The notes under the pieces: model-generated
Told to the model about the DNA's origin: nothing
Seen by the model: the letters and a program-made list of their open reading frames with translations, nothing else
Database searches by the model: none
Translations under genes and position numbers: made by a program
Shown here: positions 9,724 through 19,012 of the stretch, one piece after another
Numbering within the stretch: position 1 is the first letter of the stretch
How the letters are laid out: each line of letters begins with the position of its first letter
From: a virus
IMG/VR virus record: IMGVR_UViG_3300032288_004617
Span: 1-64,000 of that record
Strand: one strand, 5' to 3'
Length of the DNA stretch: 64,000 bases

Positions 9724-12700
9724 TTAACATGCATATAAAGCAGAAGTTTTTCCATTTGGATCTGCTTTCTTTGAAGTTTTCTTTTTACTACTTCCTTTTT
9801 TACTAGAAGTATTAACAGGTGTAACTGTTTGTAAATCAACTTTTGAATAATCAAATCCTAATTTAGGAGAATGAAATGGGTTTAAAACATCAATATCAAC
9901 TGAGATTTGATTCTTAACAATTTCCTCCATAGGATTAGAACTATTTATCCAATCTTCTACGTTGTAAAAATAATTAATAGCTTTTAATTCTGCAAGTTTC
10001 TTGTTGAAAAACTCATCATTTAAATTATTAGTTCCAAATGATATAAAAGCTTCTCCACTTTTCTTGATGTCTATTCCATTTTCAGCTAAGAATTTATTTA
10101 GCTTATTAATCTTTTCTGTAACTGTTATATTTTCATTATTATAAATAGACTCAAAAACATCAATGTTACTAATTTTATCATACCCAACTGACACTGGATA
10201 AGCAACTCTTTTTCCACCAACTTCTAAAACTACAAAAGGAATCTTCTCTTTTGATTTTTTACTAGTAAGCTTTGTTAAATATGTTGTATCAACAGCTTTT
10301 CTATCTCTTGTAAAGGTTTTACCTCCTTCAATATATCCTATATCTTTAACTGCCTTAATCTGTCCTTCAGAAAGAGTTTTACTCTGAATAGATATAACTC
10401 CATCAGCTGTCATAGTGTAGTTATAAGTAGGATGACCAAACTTAACTTGATTAACTGTTATTGCAGCAATAGAAGGTTTACCATCTTTATTTATAACTTT
10501 TGGCTCTATAGCTCCTTTTGCTTTCAACAATGCTTCAATGTTCGCATCGTTATCAACAATTGCATTTCTAACATCTTCAAAGATTAAATCTTTTTGTGTC
10601 TTATTACCTTCAGATCTCTTCTTAAATGTAGCAACTACTTTACCTCCAACCTTCGCTAGGATTAGTAACTCTTTCTTTAATTTTGTTTTTGCTTCGTCAA
10701 TGTCTTTTCCAGCTTTAATAGCTTTTTTGTATTCAGCTATCAACGTTTTATTATAATCATCTCTAGGATCGATAGACATTGTTACAACATCTCCAGGATT
10801 TGTATTAAATGCTGCTTGTATATTGTGTCCTTGTTTATTATTAAACTCTTTTCTGAAAGTACTTTCAATAGGTTTTAATATTTGATTTCCGGCAACGTCT
10901 GTACCCACCTCTAGAAGAACACTGTAATACGTACTCATCTTTTGGTTTGTTGGAACAATTCTTAAATCTGTCTTCTCATTTATTTCTTTAATAAACTTAG
11001 CAGGAATTACAATATTGTTCTTAGAATCTCTTTCTACAGGAACATCTACTTTACCTTTAACATAAGCATTGAAAGCAGCCTCTGTTAGATAATGTATAGT
11101 TATTGTAGAATCTTCATCCTCAGAGCTTCCTTGATAAGAAATAAAAGCATTTTGATATGTCAATCCATATCGGTAATTAGCATTGTTTATTCTATCAGCA
11201 AAATCCACTGCATCAATAGTATCTTCTGAAGTTGGAACAGAAACACTTTCAATAGGAGCAACAACTGTTTTCTCTAATACAATCTTTTGTTGTATCAAAT
11301 CACTCAACCTAAACCCCTCTACAACTATACCTGTAAGCATAGTCCATTGGTCAATATTATTCTTAAGTTTGTCCAACTCAATATCTTCTTCAGGTGTTAA
11401 TGTTCCATCTTCTTTTTTACGAAGAAGTTCATCATATCTCTTGAAATCTTCTGTTTCAAGTAATTTAAATCCTTCACCTAAAGTAGAAATCTCATCTTCT
11501 ATTTCCTTAATCCTATCTTCAATCTCTTTTAGTCTGTTCAAATTATCTTCCTGTTCAGTGTCACTGAACGTAGCATTTTGTTGAACATTAACCATATTGT
11601 TTAACTCTTCGCTCAACAAGGATAGAGTACTATTAACATGATCATAGAAATCTTTAATATTTGTATAATTTCCAGCAGGATTTGTAGGTAAGTTCATTAT
11701 AGAATTAAATGCTTCTAAATCTTCTGTAGTTTGGTCTAAGAAACCGAAGTCTTCTTTCAACTTACCTTGGTTATTATCTTCTCTACTTTCTATACTTCCT
11801 AATCCTTCGTTTAAGATTTTTGTAAGCTTCTCAAACATTGGAAAATTATAGCTACTATTAATTTGATCCTCAGATCCTTTATTAATCCATCCACTAGAAA
11901 CTCCAATACCAAAAACTGCATACCAATCTCCGGCTTTTACATTTTTCTTACCTGCTTGTCCTGTACTAATGTAAAAAGGAATATTGTATTTTCCTATTTT
12001 CATCATAACCATTACTCTACCTGAGTAATCAACTATGTTGTACTCTTTGCCTTTTATAGTTATTGGAGATAATAAATTATTACTTTTTAACCATTCTAAT
12101 TTTGCAGAAGCAGTTGGTAATTTATCAAGTTCAGAAACAATATCAGCAACAGGTGTAGATAATAAATCTATTTTACCATCTGTACCTAATGCAGCAATCT
12201 CTTCATCATATTGTTTTTCTATCTCTTGAATTAATTGTTCCTTAGTACGACCTTCTTGTGGAACTTGGATATTTGAAACCTTTCCCATTTGATCCTTAAA
12301 GTATCCTTTATAAGTCCAAACTTTACCCCCATTAAAATCTTCACCTATTGAAGCTATAGAGTCTTGTTTTCTTTTTTCTATTTCTTCTTTTTGTACTTGG
12401 ATTGACTTATTGCTATTGCTATTATTTGGGCCTTGCTGCGTGGTGTCCCGTTGGCTCCCTTCGCCTTCCCCGTCTTCTTGTTGTCCGCTATCAGTTCCTT
12501 GATATTCGCTGCTACTGCCTTGTTCACCGCTGTCTTCTTTTTGCTGTTGCTTTTCTTTAATGGCATCTCTTTCTTCTTTTAGGTTATTTAATTCTTCATT
12601 TAATTTAGCTATCTCCTCTGAATTATCTTCAGAAGTATTTAAAATATTATCTAATTGAAATGTAATATCTTCTATTGCCTCATTTAATACATCTAAATTG

Positions 12701-15585
12701 TTTAAGTCTCTTTCTTGTAAGTCTAATTTAGATTTTAATCCAACTGTATCACCTTCCATAGGATCAATAGCCTCCTCTGTATCAGCTGTTATATCTTCAT
12801 AAGCATTTTCTAAAATGTCTTTATGCCATTCCATTGCTCCTGTAGAAAGCTGTAATCTAATCAAAGACTCTAATCTGAATTTCTCTCTGTCAGACAATTG
12901 TTCATTCTCCTCAAGAACAGATTGTAATTTCTCTTGTACAGTGTCATAATCTCTTCTACCATACATAGACAAAGCTTCGTCTAAGAATTTATTGTTATCT
13001 TCAATATCTTTTTTAAGCTCATCAGACATCTTGTAATTCAATCCAAGTATGTTTGATAATAAACCTTTACCTTCCTTAGAAGAGAAGAAGTTTGTATCAG
13101 CCATATTTCTTTGCATATTCACCATCTCTCTATGTGAATCTGTAAAGCCTTTGAATTTATTAATCAAATACTCAACACCTGCAGCTTCCCTTTTCTTTCC
13201 TGAATTTCTAAATGAAGCTATTATATTGTCTAACTTATCAATATTGTTCATAATATCCTCAACAGTTACGTCTGAAGAATCTCCAAGTACATCTCTCAAG
13301 TTATAACCGTTTGCATCAAATTTATTCTGCAAAGATTTTGTAATTACTTCTCTCTCTTTCTCTAGTTTAGCAATCTTTTGTTGTGTCAACACTGCTAATT
13401 GAGAAGTAGCTTTATATTTAGAATCAGTTTCTTTTGCTCCAGGAAGTCTCTCAGAATTTAATCTATTCAACTCTTGTGCTTGCTGTGCTGCATTTGATTT
13501 TAAAATGTCCAACTCTGACTTAGTAGAAACAAGTTGATCAAATAAATCCTTATCTTGCTCTTCTAAATTTTCATAGTGTAATAAATGACTATATATTCCA
13601 CTAGTCCCAATAGCAGAGTCTAACTCGTTAGCAACAGCTTTTGCAGAATGTAATGCACCTTTACCTAACATTATATTTAATGTCAATGCATCACCTATTT
13701 CAGCTAAATTCCCTCTAGTATTTTTTATCTTCTTATCAAGACCAAGAGCCTCAACAGAACTCTTAGCTATTTTATAATCTTTCTGATTTTGCTTAAATTC
13801 ATCCTTCAACGATTGCTTATATGCATCCTCTGTGATACCTGCATCTTGTAGTTGAACTAAAGTTTCATCGTCAATTTTTAAGTTGTCAATAGTTTGATCA
13901 TGTGTATCTCTAATTTGAGACATATCAGATGCCATCTCTTGACTCTTAATAAAATTGTAGTGATTTATTTTATTCTCAAAATTTTCTGAAAATTCATCCG
14001 TACTTCCACTTTGTCTAGCATCACTCATAGCTTTCACTGCTGCAGTTCTGTTCATAGAAGCTAACAATTCAATACCTTTATTTGATCTTTCAATGCCTGC
14101 CTCTTTTGCTTTATATGCAGCACCCCAACTTTGAGCACCAAATCCTGGAAACCTATCCTTAAACTTAGCACCTGGTTGAATAGCCCCACCTGCAAAACCT
14201 ATAATCATACCAATACCCATTTCCTTCCAACCTTCGTTAGAGGTGTATTGTTCATTAAATGCATCATGCATTGCAGACCAAGCAGAATATGTATCTGTAT
14301 GTTTCGGATCGTATTTTGCTTCCAAGTAGTTTTGCATAGTTTTACCTGCAACACCTTGGAAACCTTCTTCGTACAAACCTTCTGTAAGAGGTTTTCTTAA
14401 TATACTATAAGATTTTCCTAAAATTTTCTGAGCTTTGTTAGCACCTCTCATTGAAGTTTGGACAATTTTGCCAAGTCCTTCTTTTGCAGCAACTGTTTCA
14501 GCTTTTGTACCTAATCCTATTAATCTATTTCCAACGTTTGATAACTTACCTGTCAATGAACTTGGTAGTATCTTTTTACCAAACATTACAGCATTAGATA
14601 CAGATAGAATAGCTATATTAGCTCCGTACACTCCATTAGCAGCTGATCTAGCATTGTCCATAAATGCTTTAGCCTCATCATATGTAGGTTGTCTACCATT
14701 CTTTTCTTCAAATGTATTATAGAATGTATCTACAGAATCTTTAAAGTTTTGCCTAGCTTCCATTCCTGCCTCAAAGTTTGAAGTTCTAGCTAAGAAAAGT
14801 GCATTATCAGCAACTGTACCAACCTTACTTCCTAACCTTGCATAGGTATATGTCTTCAAAGCTTTAGCACCCATCTTTTCTGCTATCTTTTCAGAACCTT
14901 TTCTGATACCTGCTTTGATTAAAGACTCTCCACCTTCTTTTGCTAGAGCCTTTAATCCAAATTTTGCTCCAAATTTTGCACTAGACACTGCTAAAGAAGA
15001 ACCTCCTGTAGCTATACCTATAGCTATATCTGGCAATAGTGCACCTCCAACAAAGGCTAAACCTCCTGCGACATCATTAGCCCAAAAGTTAGCTGTACCT
15101 AAACTCTTCAAGAAACTTTGAGACTTTTCCTCGTCTGTATAATAATTAGCTAACTTATTATCTAATTTTTTATTGGTGTCATCCATCCAATTAGAGAATT
15201 CATTATCATAAACAGCACTTAATGATCCTCTAGATATACCTGTTGCAATACCATAAGCTGTTCCAACTATTGAATCAGCTGCATAATTGAACATTTTAGC
15301 TGTGTTCTTTGTAAGACCATTGAAAACTTTTTCTGCACTTGATTGCTGTTTAGCTAACCTATCTTCATTTCCTACTGCTCCAACATAGTTTTCATATTTA
15401 GCAATGTAGCTTCCATCACTTAACCTATCATATAACGCAGCTTTAGGTACATCAAATTCATGAACCTTAATCTTATTTGTCGGAGCCTTTAAAAAAGAAC
15501 TTGTATCTATTGGTTTTATTACCTTAGCTTGTTCTTGTTTACTTTTGATATCTTTAATAACATCATTTATATTAGTATACGCCAT
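9724..15585 (-). CDS. Giant internal virion/ejection protein, 1953 aa
   Basis: Probable cargo protein delivered with DNA. The N-terminal third holds Gly/Ala-rich hydrophobic stretches near residues 168-195 (GGLAFVGGALLPDIAIGIA), 315-335 and 455-472 (GMIIGFAGGAI), the kind of amphipathic segments expected of proteins that cross or line the host envelope. The middle is charged coiled-coil-like sequence. Residues about 1006-1069 form a low-complexity Gln/Gly/Ser/Glu linker which coincides exactly with a GC-rich island and a second gene in another frame. The C-terminal third is compact and beta/alpha-like, ending in a Ser/Lys-rich tail. It starts one base after the stop of the 995-residue gene. 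The assignment rests on size, membrane-active stretches and the conserved crAss-like order; no enzyme motif was seen. Confidence 0.75.
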   Translation of the reverse strand: MAYTNINDVIKDIKSKQEQAKVIKPIDTSSFLKAPTNKIKVHEFDVPKAALYDRLSDGSYIAKYENYVGAVGNEDRLAKQQSSAEKVFNGLTKNTAKMFNYAADSIVGTAYGIATGISRGSLSAVYDNEFSNWMDDTNKKLDNKLANYYTDEEKSQSFLKSLGTANFWANDVAGGLAFVGGALLPDIAIGIATGGSSLAVSSAKFGAKFGLKALAKEGGESLIKAGIRKGSEKIAEKMGAKALKTYTYARLGSKVGTVADNALFLARTSNFEAGMEARQNFKDSVDTFYNTFEEKNGRQPTYDEAKAFMDNARSAANGVYGANIAILSVSNAVMFGKKILPSSLTGKLSNVGNRLIGLGTKAETVAAKEGLGKIVQTSMRGANKAQKILGKSYSILRKPLTEGLYEEGFQGVAGKTMQNYLEAKYDPKHTDTYSAWSAMHDAFNEQYTSNEGWKEMGIGMIIGFAGGAIQPGAKFKDRFPGFGAQSWGAAYKAKEAGIERSNKGIELLASMNRTAAVKAMSDARQSGSTDEFSENFENKINHYNFIKSQEMASDMSQIRDTHDQTIDNLKIDDETLVQLQDAGITEDAYKQSLKDEFKQNQKDYKIAKSSVEALGLDKKIKNTRGNLAEIGDALTLNIMLGKGALHSAKAVANELDSAIGTSGIYSHLLHYENLEEQDKDLFDQLVSTKSELDILKSNAAQQAQELNRLNSERLPGAKETDSKYKATSQLAVLTQQKIAKLEKEREVITKSLQNKFDANGYNLRDVLGDSSDVTVEDIMNNIDKLDNIIASFRNSGKKREAAGVEYLINKFKGFTDSHREMVNMQRNMADTNFFSSKEGKGLLSNILGLNYKMSDELKKDIEDNNKFLDEALSMYGRRDYDTVQEKLQSVLEENEQLSDREKFRLESLIRLQLSTGAMEWHKDILENAYEDITADTEEAIDPMEGDTVGLKSKLDLQERDLNNLDVLNEAIEDITFQLDNILNTSEDNSEEIAKLNEELNNLKEERDAIKEKQQQKEDSGEQGSSSEYQGTDSGQQEDGEGEGSQRDTTQQGPNNSNSNKSIQVQKEEIEKRKQDSIASIGEDFNGGKVWTYKGYFKDQMGKVSNIQVPQEGRTKEQLIQEIEKQYDEEIAALGTDGKIDLLSTPVADIVSELDKLPTASAKLEWLKSNNLLSPITIKGKEYNIVDYSGRVMVMMKIGKYNIPFYISTGQAGKKNVKAGDWYAVFGIGVSSGWINKGSEDQINSSYNFPMFEKLTKILNEGLGSIESREDNNQGKLKEDFGFLDQTTEDLEAFNSIMNLPTNPAGNYTNIKDFYDHVNSTLSLLSEELNNMVNVQQNATFSDTEQEDNLNRLKEIEDRIKEIEDEISTLGEGFKLLETEDFKRYDELLRKKEDGTLTPEEDIELDKLKNNIDQWTMLTGIVVEGFRLSDLIQQKIVLEKTVVAPIESVSVPTSEDTIDAVDFADRINNANYRYGLTYQNAFISYQGSSEDEDSTITIHYLTEAAFNAYVKGKVDVPVERDSKNNIVIPAKFIKEINEKTDLRIVPTNQKMSTYYSVLLEVGTDVAGNQILKPIESTFRKEFNNKQGHNIQAAFNTNPGDVVTMSIDPRDDYNKTLIAEYKKAIKAGKDIDEAKTKLKKELLILAKVGGKVVATFKKRSEGNKTQKDLIFEDVRNAIVDNDANIEALLKAKGAIEPKVINKDGKPSIAAITVNQVKFGHPTYNYTMTADGVISIQSKTLSEGQIKAVKDIGYIEGGKTFTRDRKAVDTTYLTKLTSKKSKEKIPFVVLEVGGKRVAYPVSVGYDKISNIDVFESIYNNENITVTEKINKLNKFLAENGIDIKKSGEAFISFGTNNLNDEFFNKKLAELKAINYFYNVEDWINSSNPMEEIVKNQISVDIDVLNPFHSPKLGFDYSKVDLQTVTPVNTSSKKGSSKKKTSKKADPNGKTSALYAC
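12378..12566 (-). CDS. Nested small basic phage protein, 62 aa (overlapping frame)
   Basis: Lies wholly inside the 1953-residue gene, same strand, different frame. The product is very basic: it opens MPLKKSNSKKK, has ANIKELI in the middle, and ends with PRSKAQIIAIAISQSKYKK. From memory this resembles small Lys-rich proteins frequent in phages, which begin MPLKKG.SKK and carry a QA(I/V)AIAL motif near the C-terminus. The ATG follows a purine-rich stretch (AAAAGAAGAAAGAG). By hand count 37 of 62 codons end in G or C, unusual for this AT-rich genome, and 12421-12480 is 58% GC against 23-30% just outside. In the main frame the same bases encode only a Gln/Gly/Glu/Ser linker. A real overprinted gene is the best explanation, but a chance frame in low-complexity sequence is not excluded. 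Confidence 0.55.
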   Translation of the reverse strand: MPLKKSNSKKKTAVNKAVAANIKELIADNKKTGKAKGANGTPRSKAQIIAIAISQSKYKKKK

Positions 15586-15586
15586 T

Positions 15587-18574
15587 CTATTGAGATATTT
15601 TATTTGACAAAGATAATTGTTTTATTTTATCTGCCAAGAAATTATTCATAATAATACCTGAATATTCTTCAGAATTTCTATAGACTTGTTGAACATCATC
15701 ATAGTTAAACTCACTTACACTTGTAGGTTCGCTATATACCAACTGTCCTCCTAAGTAGACACAGTTGTTATAAACCCCATTGTCTAAAACCTCTACCTTG
15801 AAATTGTACTTATTGTTTTTGAAATTATGTAATACACCCCTAACTCTAGGTGCAACATTTAATCTCTCCGCCTCTTCTAGAATAGAATCCGTATTATCCC
15901 AAAAAGATGATGTTTTTCCATTAGTGTTACCTAAGTCAATTTTTGCAGCATTTTTTCCAAAATTAGAGCTATATTCAGTCCTATTCATATCTTCAAATTC
16001 TATACCTAATGAAGCTAAACTCTTTCTTGAAACTTTAGTAGGAACTTGTCTCACTTGACCATCAACTTTTTGATTTATAACTAAATCAACATTATCAGAC
16101 AATTTTTGACCATTTTCTACAGAAGGTCTTAATATAATAGGCCCTGTATAACCGTCTTCAATAAGGCCTTTTTGATAAGCTAAAGCAGTCAATCCACCAT
16201 AAACATTTGAGTCTTTTGTGACAACCATATCCTTTGCACTTGCAAAATTGTAAGATCTTCTTATCTCTTCAGATTTATATTTTACTTGTTGTAAATTTAC
16301 ATCAATTATACTTGCAATACCAGCTCCGTTTGCAGTTGATATGTTAACCTCTCTTCCAAGTCTTTCTGAATAATAATCTAAATCAGTATCATCTAGTTCT
16401 GATAAGTAATAATCTTTACCTAACTTTCTTGTAGCTGAAACAAGATTAGTTGTTCTTGTTATTTTACTTTCTAAATCTTCTATTTCTTTTTTTAAAACCT
16501 TTTGTTGATCCTTAGAACCATAGGACATTTTTTTATATTTTGCTGACAATTCATTTACCATAGTCTTTACTCTATCATTTGCAAAATAGTCTGCATTTCC
16601 AACTAATGTACTTAGTCGCTCTTTAAACCAAGGATTATCTGTAAGTGAGAGGATCCCCTCCTTACTAAGAATACCTCTATCACTTAAACGTTCACTTAAT
16701 ATACTTTCAACTTCTTCCACACTACCTGCAATCTTATTAAACTCTTTGAAGCTTACATTTTTTAAAACGTCATCTCTAAGAGTTTTAAATAATTCAGACT
16801 TTTCCGCTTTACCTAACGCTGCTATATCAGGATCCGAAATTAAATGGAATGAAGTGTATGCTTTTAACGTAGCTTCCTCTTCTTCTGTTAAAGCTTGTTT
16901 CCCAGCTCCTTTCTTACTAAGTAATGTGGCATAGTAATTCTCTTTAGGGTTTTTTAATGGTGCTTTAACTAATCTTCCATCAGCACCTTTTACAAATTTC
17001 CATAGATATTTCGGAAGCTCTTGTACATCAAAATCTGCATCACTACTAGAAGCCGACATAGACAATGAAAAAATAACTTGGTCCACAGCATTTCTTAAAT
17101 TCTGTCTTATCTCCTTACGTTCAGGACTAACATTTAACACTTGGTTTTGGAACTTCAATAAAGTTTTAAGATTATCTTTTACAGATATCTTTTGTCCTTT
17201 GATAGTTATACTCTCTCCTCTAGCAGCTTTTCCTGCCAAATCTTTCATATTTTTAGCAATCTCTACATAGTCATCAGGATTAACACCATATTTCAATATA
17301 CTATTCATTCCTGTAATAGCTTCGTTTTCAGTTTTTTGTGCAGAAGATAGTCCTGATTCATCAGATAATGAGTATTGAGTCCCTCCACCCATACCTGCTT
17401 GATCAACTAATGTTGCATTGGTAATAGCTCCTGTAGTTTGTGAAACTGCTGTATTACCTTTAGCTTTAGCAATATCAGCAACTGCCTTCATTTCAGCAAT
17501 CTCTTCCATCTTTAGATGGTTTCTTACAGTCTCCTCAAACTCTAAGCTTGCTTTTGTTGATTCATCAACTTTTATATCTATAACAACTGGAGCATAAGAG
17601 AAAGCATCAAGATAATCATTCTTGAATTTATCCATATACATTGTTGTATATGCATTTTGTTTCCCAACTGAATCAAAATCAACAGACTCAATACTGTCTC
17701 TTCTTGCTTTGTGAGATTCGATTGCATACTTCAATTGAGAAATTTCTTCAGGATCTGTAGCTAATTCTAATCTATCTCGGTATTGCTTTAAACTAGAATC
17801 TGTACTATCTAATTGAGCTTGTGTAAACTCTTCATATTGTTGTCTTACAGTCTCATCAGGAAGGTTATCATATTGTGCCCATGCATTTATTTGTAATTGT
17901 TGTCTAGCTTTATCATCTAATATCATAGATAATGCACTATCCATTTTTCCTCTATCTATAGATTTCTCAGTAACGATTGATCCAAATATAGTCCCATCAT
18001 CAACTCTTCTCGGTAATTCAAAAGTTGCTTGTTTTTGAATTTCAGGAAGGGCTTTTAAAATTTTATCTTGAACATCTACATACTCAATGAATCCACCTCC
18101 ACCACCATAGGTAGTTCCAACAGTGTTATCATTCATCCATGCATTAGCTCTTCTCATTGCATATGCATAATTATTATCATTATACTTTCCGTCAGCCTTC
18201 TCTCTATGTTTAGCCCATTCAGATTGCTCGCTTCTTAAAATTTTTGTTGATAGTACAGCATTTTTAACATTTTTGTCTAACACTTGTCCAACATTTGCAA
18301 TCAAAGAATTAGCTAAAGCATCAGATGACAAATCTCCACTTGCATATTGATTTGTAATATCTGTTACTTGCTGCAACCTTTCATCTAAATATTTCTCATC
18401 AGCATCTTTTGCTACATCCAACATACCAAACTGATCCCTTACAGCCTGTAATTTTTGTCTATTAGCATCCAACTTCCCTTGCTTATATTGTAAAGCTGTA
18501 GAAATTAATTGGAAGTTAGGTGTATATTTTTGAAAACCTTCGTAAGATATTTGAGGACTATATGAACTTGCCAT
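15587..18574 (-). CDS. Internal virion protein, 995 aa
   Basis: Large hydrophilic, mostly helical protein, first of the run of giant cargo-type genes. The N-terminus (MASSYSPQISYEGFQKYTPN) followed by a long charged helix with Gln- and Asp-rich segments is typical, as I recall, of a conserved crAss-like virion protein. A Gly-run (YGGGGGF) occurs near residue 155. There is no signal peptide, membrane segment or recognisable catalytic motif; an isolated DTDLD string near residue 733 is not accompanied by other polymerase features. It follows its own promoter-like site and a terminator, so it probably starts a transcription unit comprising the 995-, 1953- and 732-residue genes. Confidence 0.72.
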   Translation of the reverse strand: MASSYSPQISYEGFQKYTPNFQLISTALQYKQGKLDANRQKLQAVRDQFGMLDVAKDADEKYLDERLQQVTDITNQYASGDLSSDALANSLIANVGQVLDKNVKNAVLSTKILRSEQSEWAKHREKADGKYNDNNYAYAMRRANAWMNDNTVGTTYGGGGGFIEYVDVQDKILKALPEIQKQATFELPRRVDDGTIFGSIVTEKSIDRGKMDSALSMILDDKARQQLQINAWAQYDNLPDETVRQQYEEFTQAQLDSTDSSLKQYRDRLELATDPEEISQLKYAIESHKARRDSIESVDFDSVGKQNAYTTMYMDKFKNDYLDAFSYAPVVIDIKVDESTKASLEFEETVRNHLKMEEIAEMKAVADIAKAKGNTAVSQTTGAITNATLVDQAGMGGGTQYSLSDESGLSSAQKTENEAITGMNSILKYGVNPDDYVEIAKNMKDLAGKAARGESITIKGQKISVKDNLKTLLKFQNQVLNVSPERKEIRQNLRNAVDQVIFSLSMSASSSDADFDVQELPKYLWKFVKGADGRLVKAPLKNPKENYYATLLSKKGAGKQALTEEEEATLKAYTSFHLISDPDIAALGKAEKSELFKTLRDDVLKNVSFKEFNKIAGSVEEVESILSERLSDRGILSKEGILSLTDNPWFKERLSTLVGNADYFANDRVKTMVNELSAKYKKMSYGSKDQQKVLKKEIEDLESKITRTTNLVSATRKLGKDYYLSELDDTDLDYYSERLGREVNISTANGAGIASIIDVNLQQVKYKSEEIRRSYNFASAKDMVVTKDSNVYGGLTALAYQKGLIEDGYTGPIILRPSVENGQKLSDNVDLVINQKVDGQVRQVPTKVSRKSLASLGIEFEDMNRTEYSSNFGKNAAKIDLGNTNGKTSSFWDNTDSILEEAERLNVAPRVRGVLHNFKNNKYNFKVEVLDNGVYNNCVYLGGQLVYSEPTSVSEFNYDDVQQVYRNSEEYSGIIMNNFLADKIKQLSLSNKISQ

Positions 18575-18598
18575 TTATATATTTATTTTTAATAGGTA

Positions 18599-18629
18599 TA
18601 AAATTACCTAATTATAAAAAATTATCAAA
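18599..18629 (-). promoter_or_regulatory. Promoter-like site (TTTG-N19-TAATTTTA)
   Basis: Minus-strand TTTG (18629-18626), 19 bases, then TAATTTTA (18606-18599). It lies just downstream of an intrinsic terminator and about 24 bases before the ATG at 18574. The TAATTTTA box and 19-base spacer are identical to those upstream of the fibre gene at 54821. Confidence 0.5.
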
Positions 18630-18661
18630 AAATATTAGATTTAATGATATTTCAAAAAACT

Positions 18662-18699
18662 AAAAAACCCCAAAACAAGAATTACCTCGCTTGGGGTTT
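18662..18699 (-). terminator. Intrinsic terminator
   Basis: On the minus strand a nine-base-pair stem AAACCCCAA (18699-18691) / TTGGGGTTT (18673-18665) is followed by a T-run. It sits after the stop of the 96-aa basic gene and before the 995-aa gene. Confidence 0.85.
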
Positions 18700-18721
18700 A
18701 GTTATTTATAAAAGTGTCTGA

Positions 18722-19012
18722 CTAACAGTTCCACTTCTTTCTCGCTAATCTTAATCTACTTTTCGGATCTTTTGCTGCATTTGGAAACTTCTTCATTTGA
18801 CCTGCTGATCTGGCACAAAAAGATTTTCTTCTCTTTGCATCCTTACTGCCTGCCTTTAGTTTAGAAGGTTTAGTCGTAACAGCCATTTTTAATTTGCTCT
18901 TAGGATTCTGCTTTCTGTAAGAAGCGACACCTTTTGCATTTAATCCTCCTGTCTTACTTTGACCTGCTTTCCTAGACCAAATAGGGCTTTTCAGTTTAGC
19001 ACTTTTTTCCAC
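18722..19012 (-). CDS. Small basic DUF6321-like protein, 96 aa
   Basis: Very basic protein with the layout I associate with the DUF6321 family of small phage proteins: an aromatic W-S-R-K segment near the N-terminus, SKTGGLNAKGVASYRK, then a central RRKSFCARSAGQMK and a C-terminal ending SRLRLARKKWNC. The function of that family is unknown to me. The charge suggests binding to nucleic acid, perhaps packaged DNA, but this is inference. It is the last gene of its transcription unit, overlaps the preceding Lys-rich gene by 17 bases and is followed by a strong terminator. Confidence 0.8.
   Translation of the reverse strand: MEKSAKLKSPIWSRKAGQSKTGGLNAKGVASYRKQNPKSKLKMAVTTKPSKLKAGSKDAKRRKSFCARSAGQMKKFPNAAKDPKSRLRLARKKWNC

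Noticed and set aside
11183-11584. 133-codon plus-strand frame opposite the 1953-aa gene
   Set aside because: Ser/Ile/Leu-rich antisense reading of charged coiled-coil codons, a frequent shadow effect.
16376-16400. DTDLD in the 995-aa protein as polymerase catalytic loop
   Set aside because: An isolated acidic string in a charged helical region; no neighbouring conserved Gly/Lys/Arg features of two-barrel RNA polymerases.
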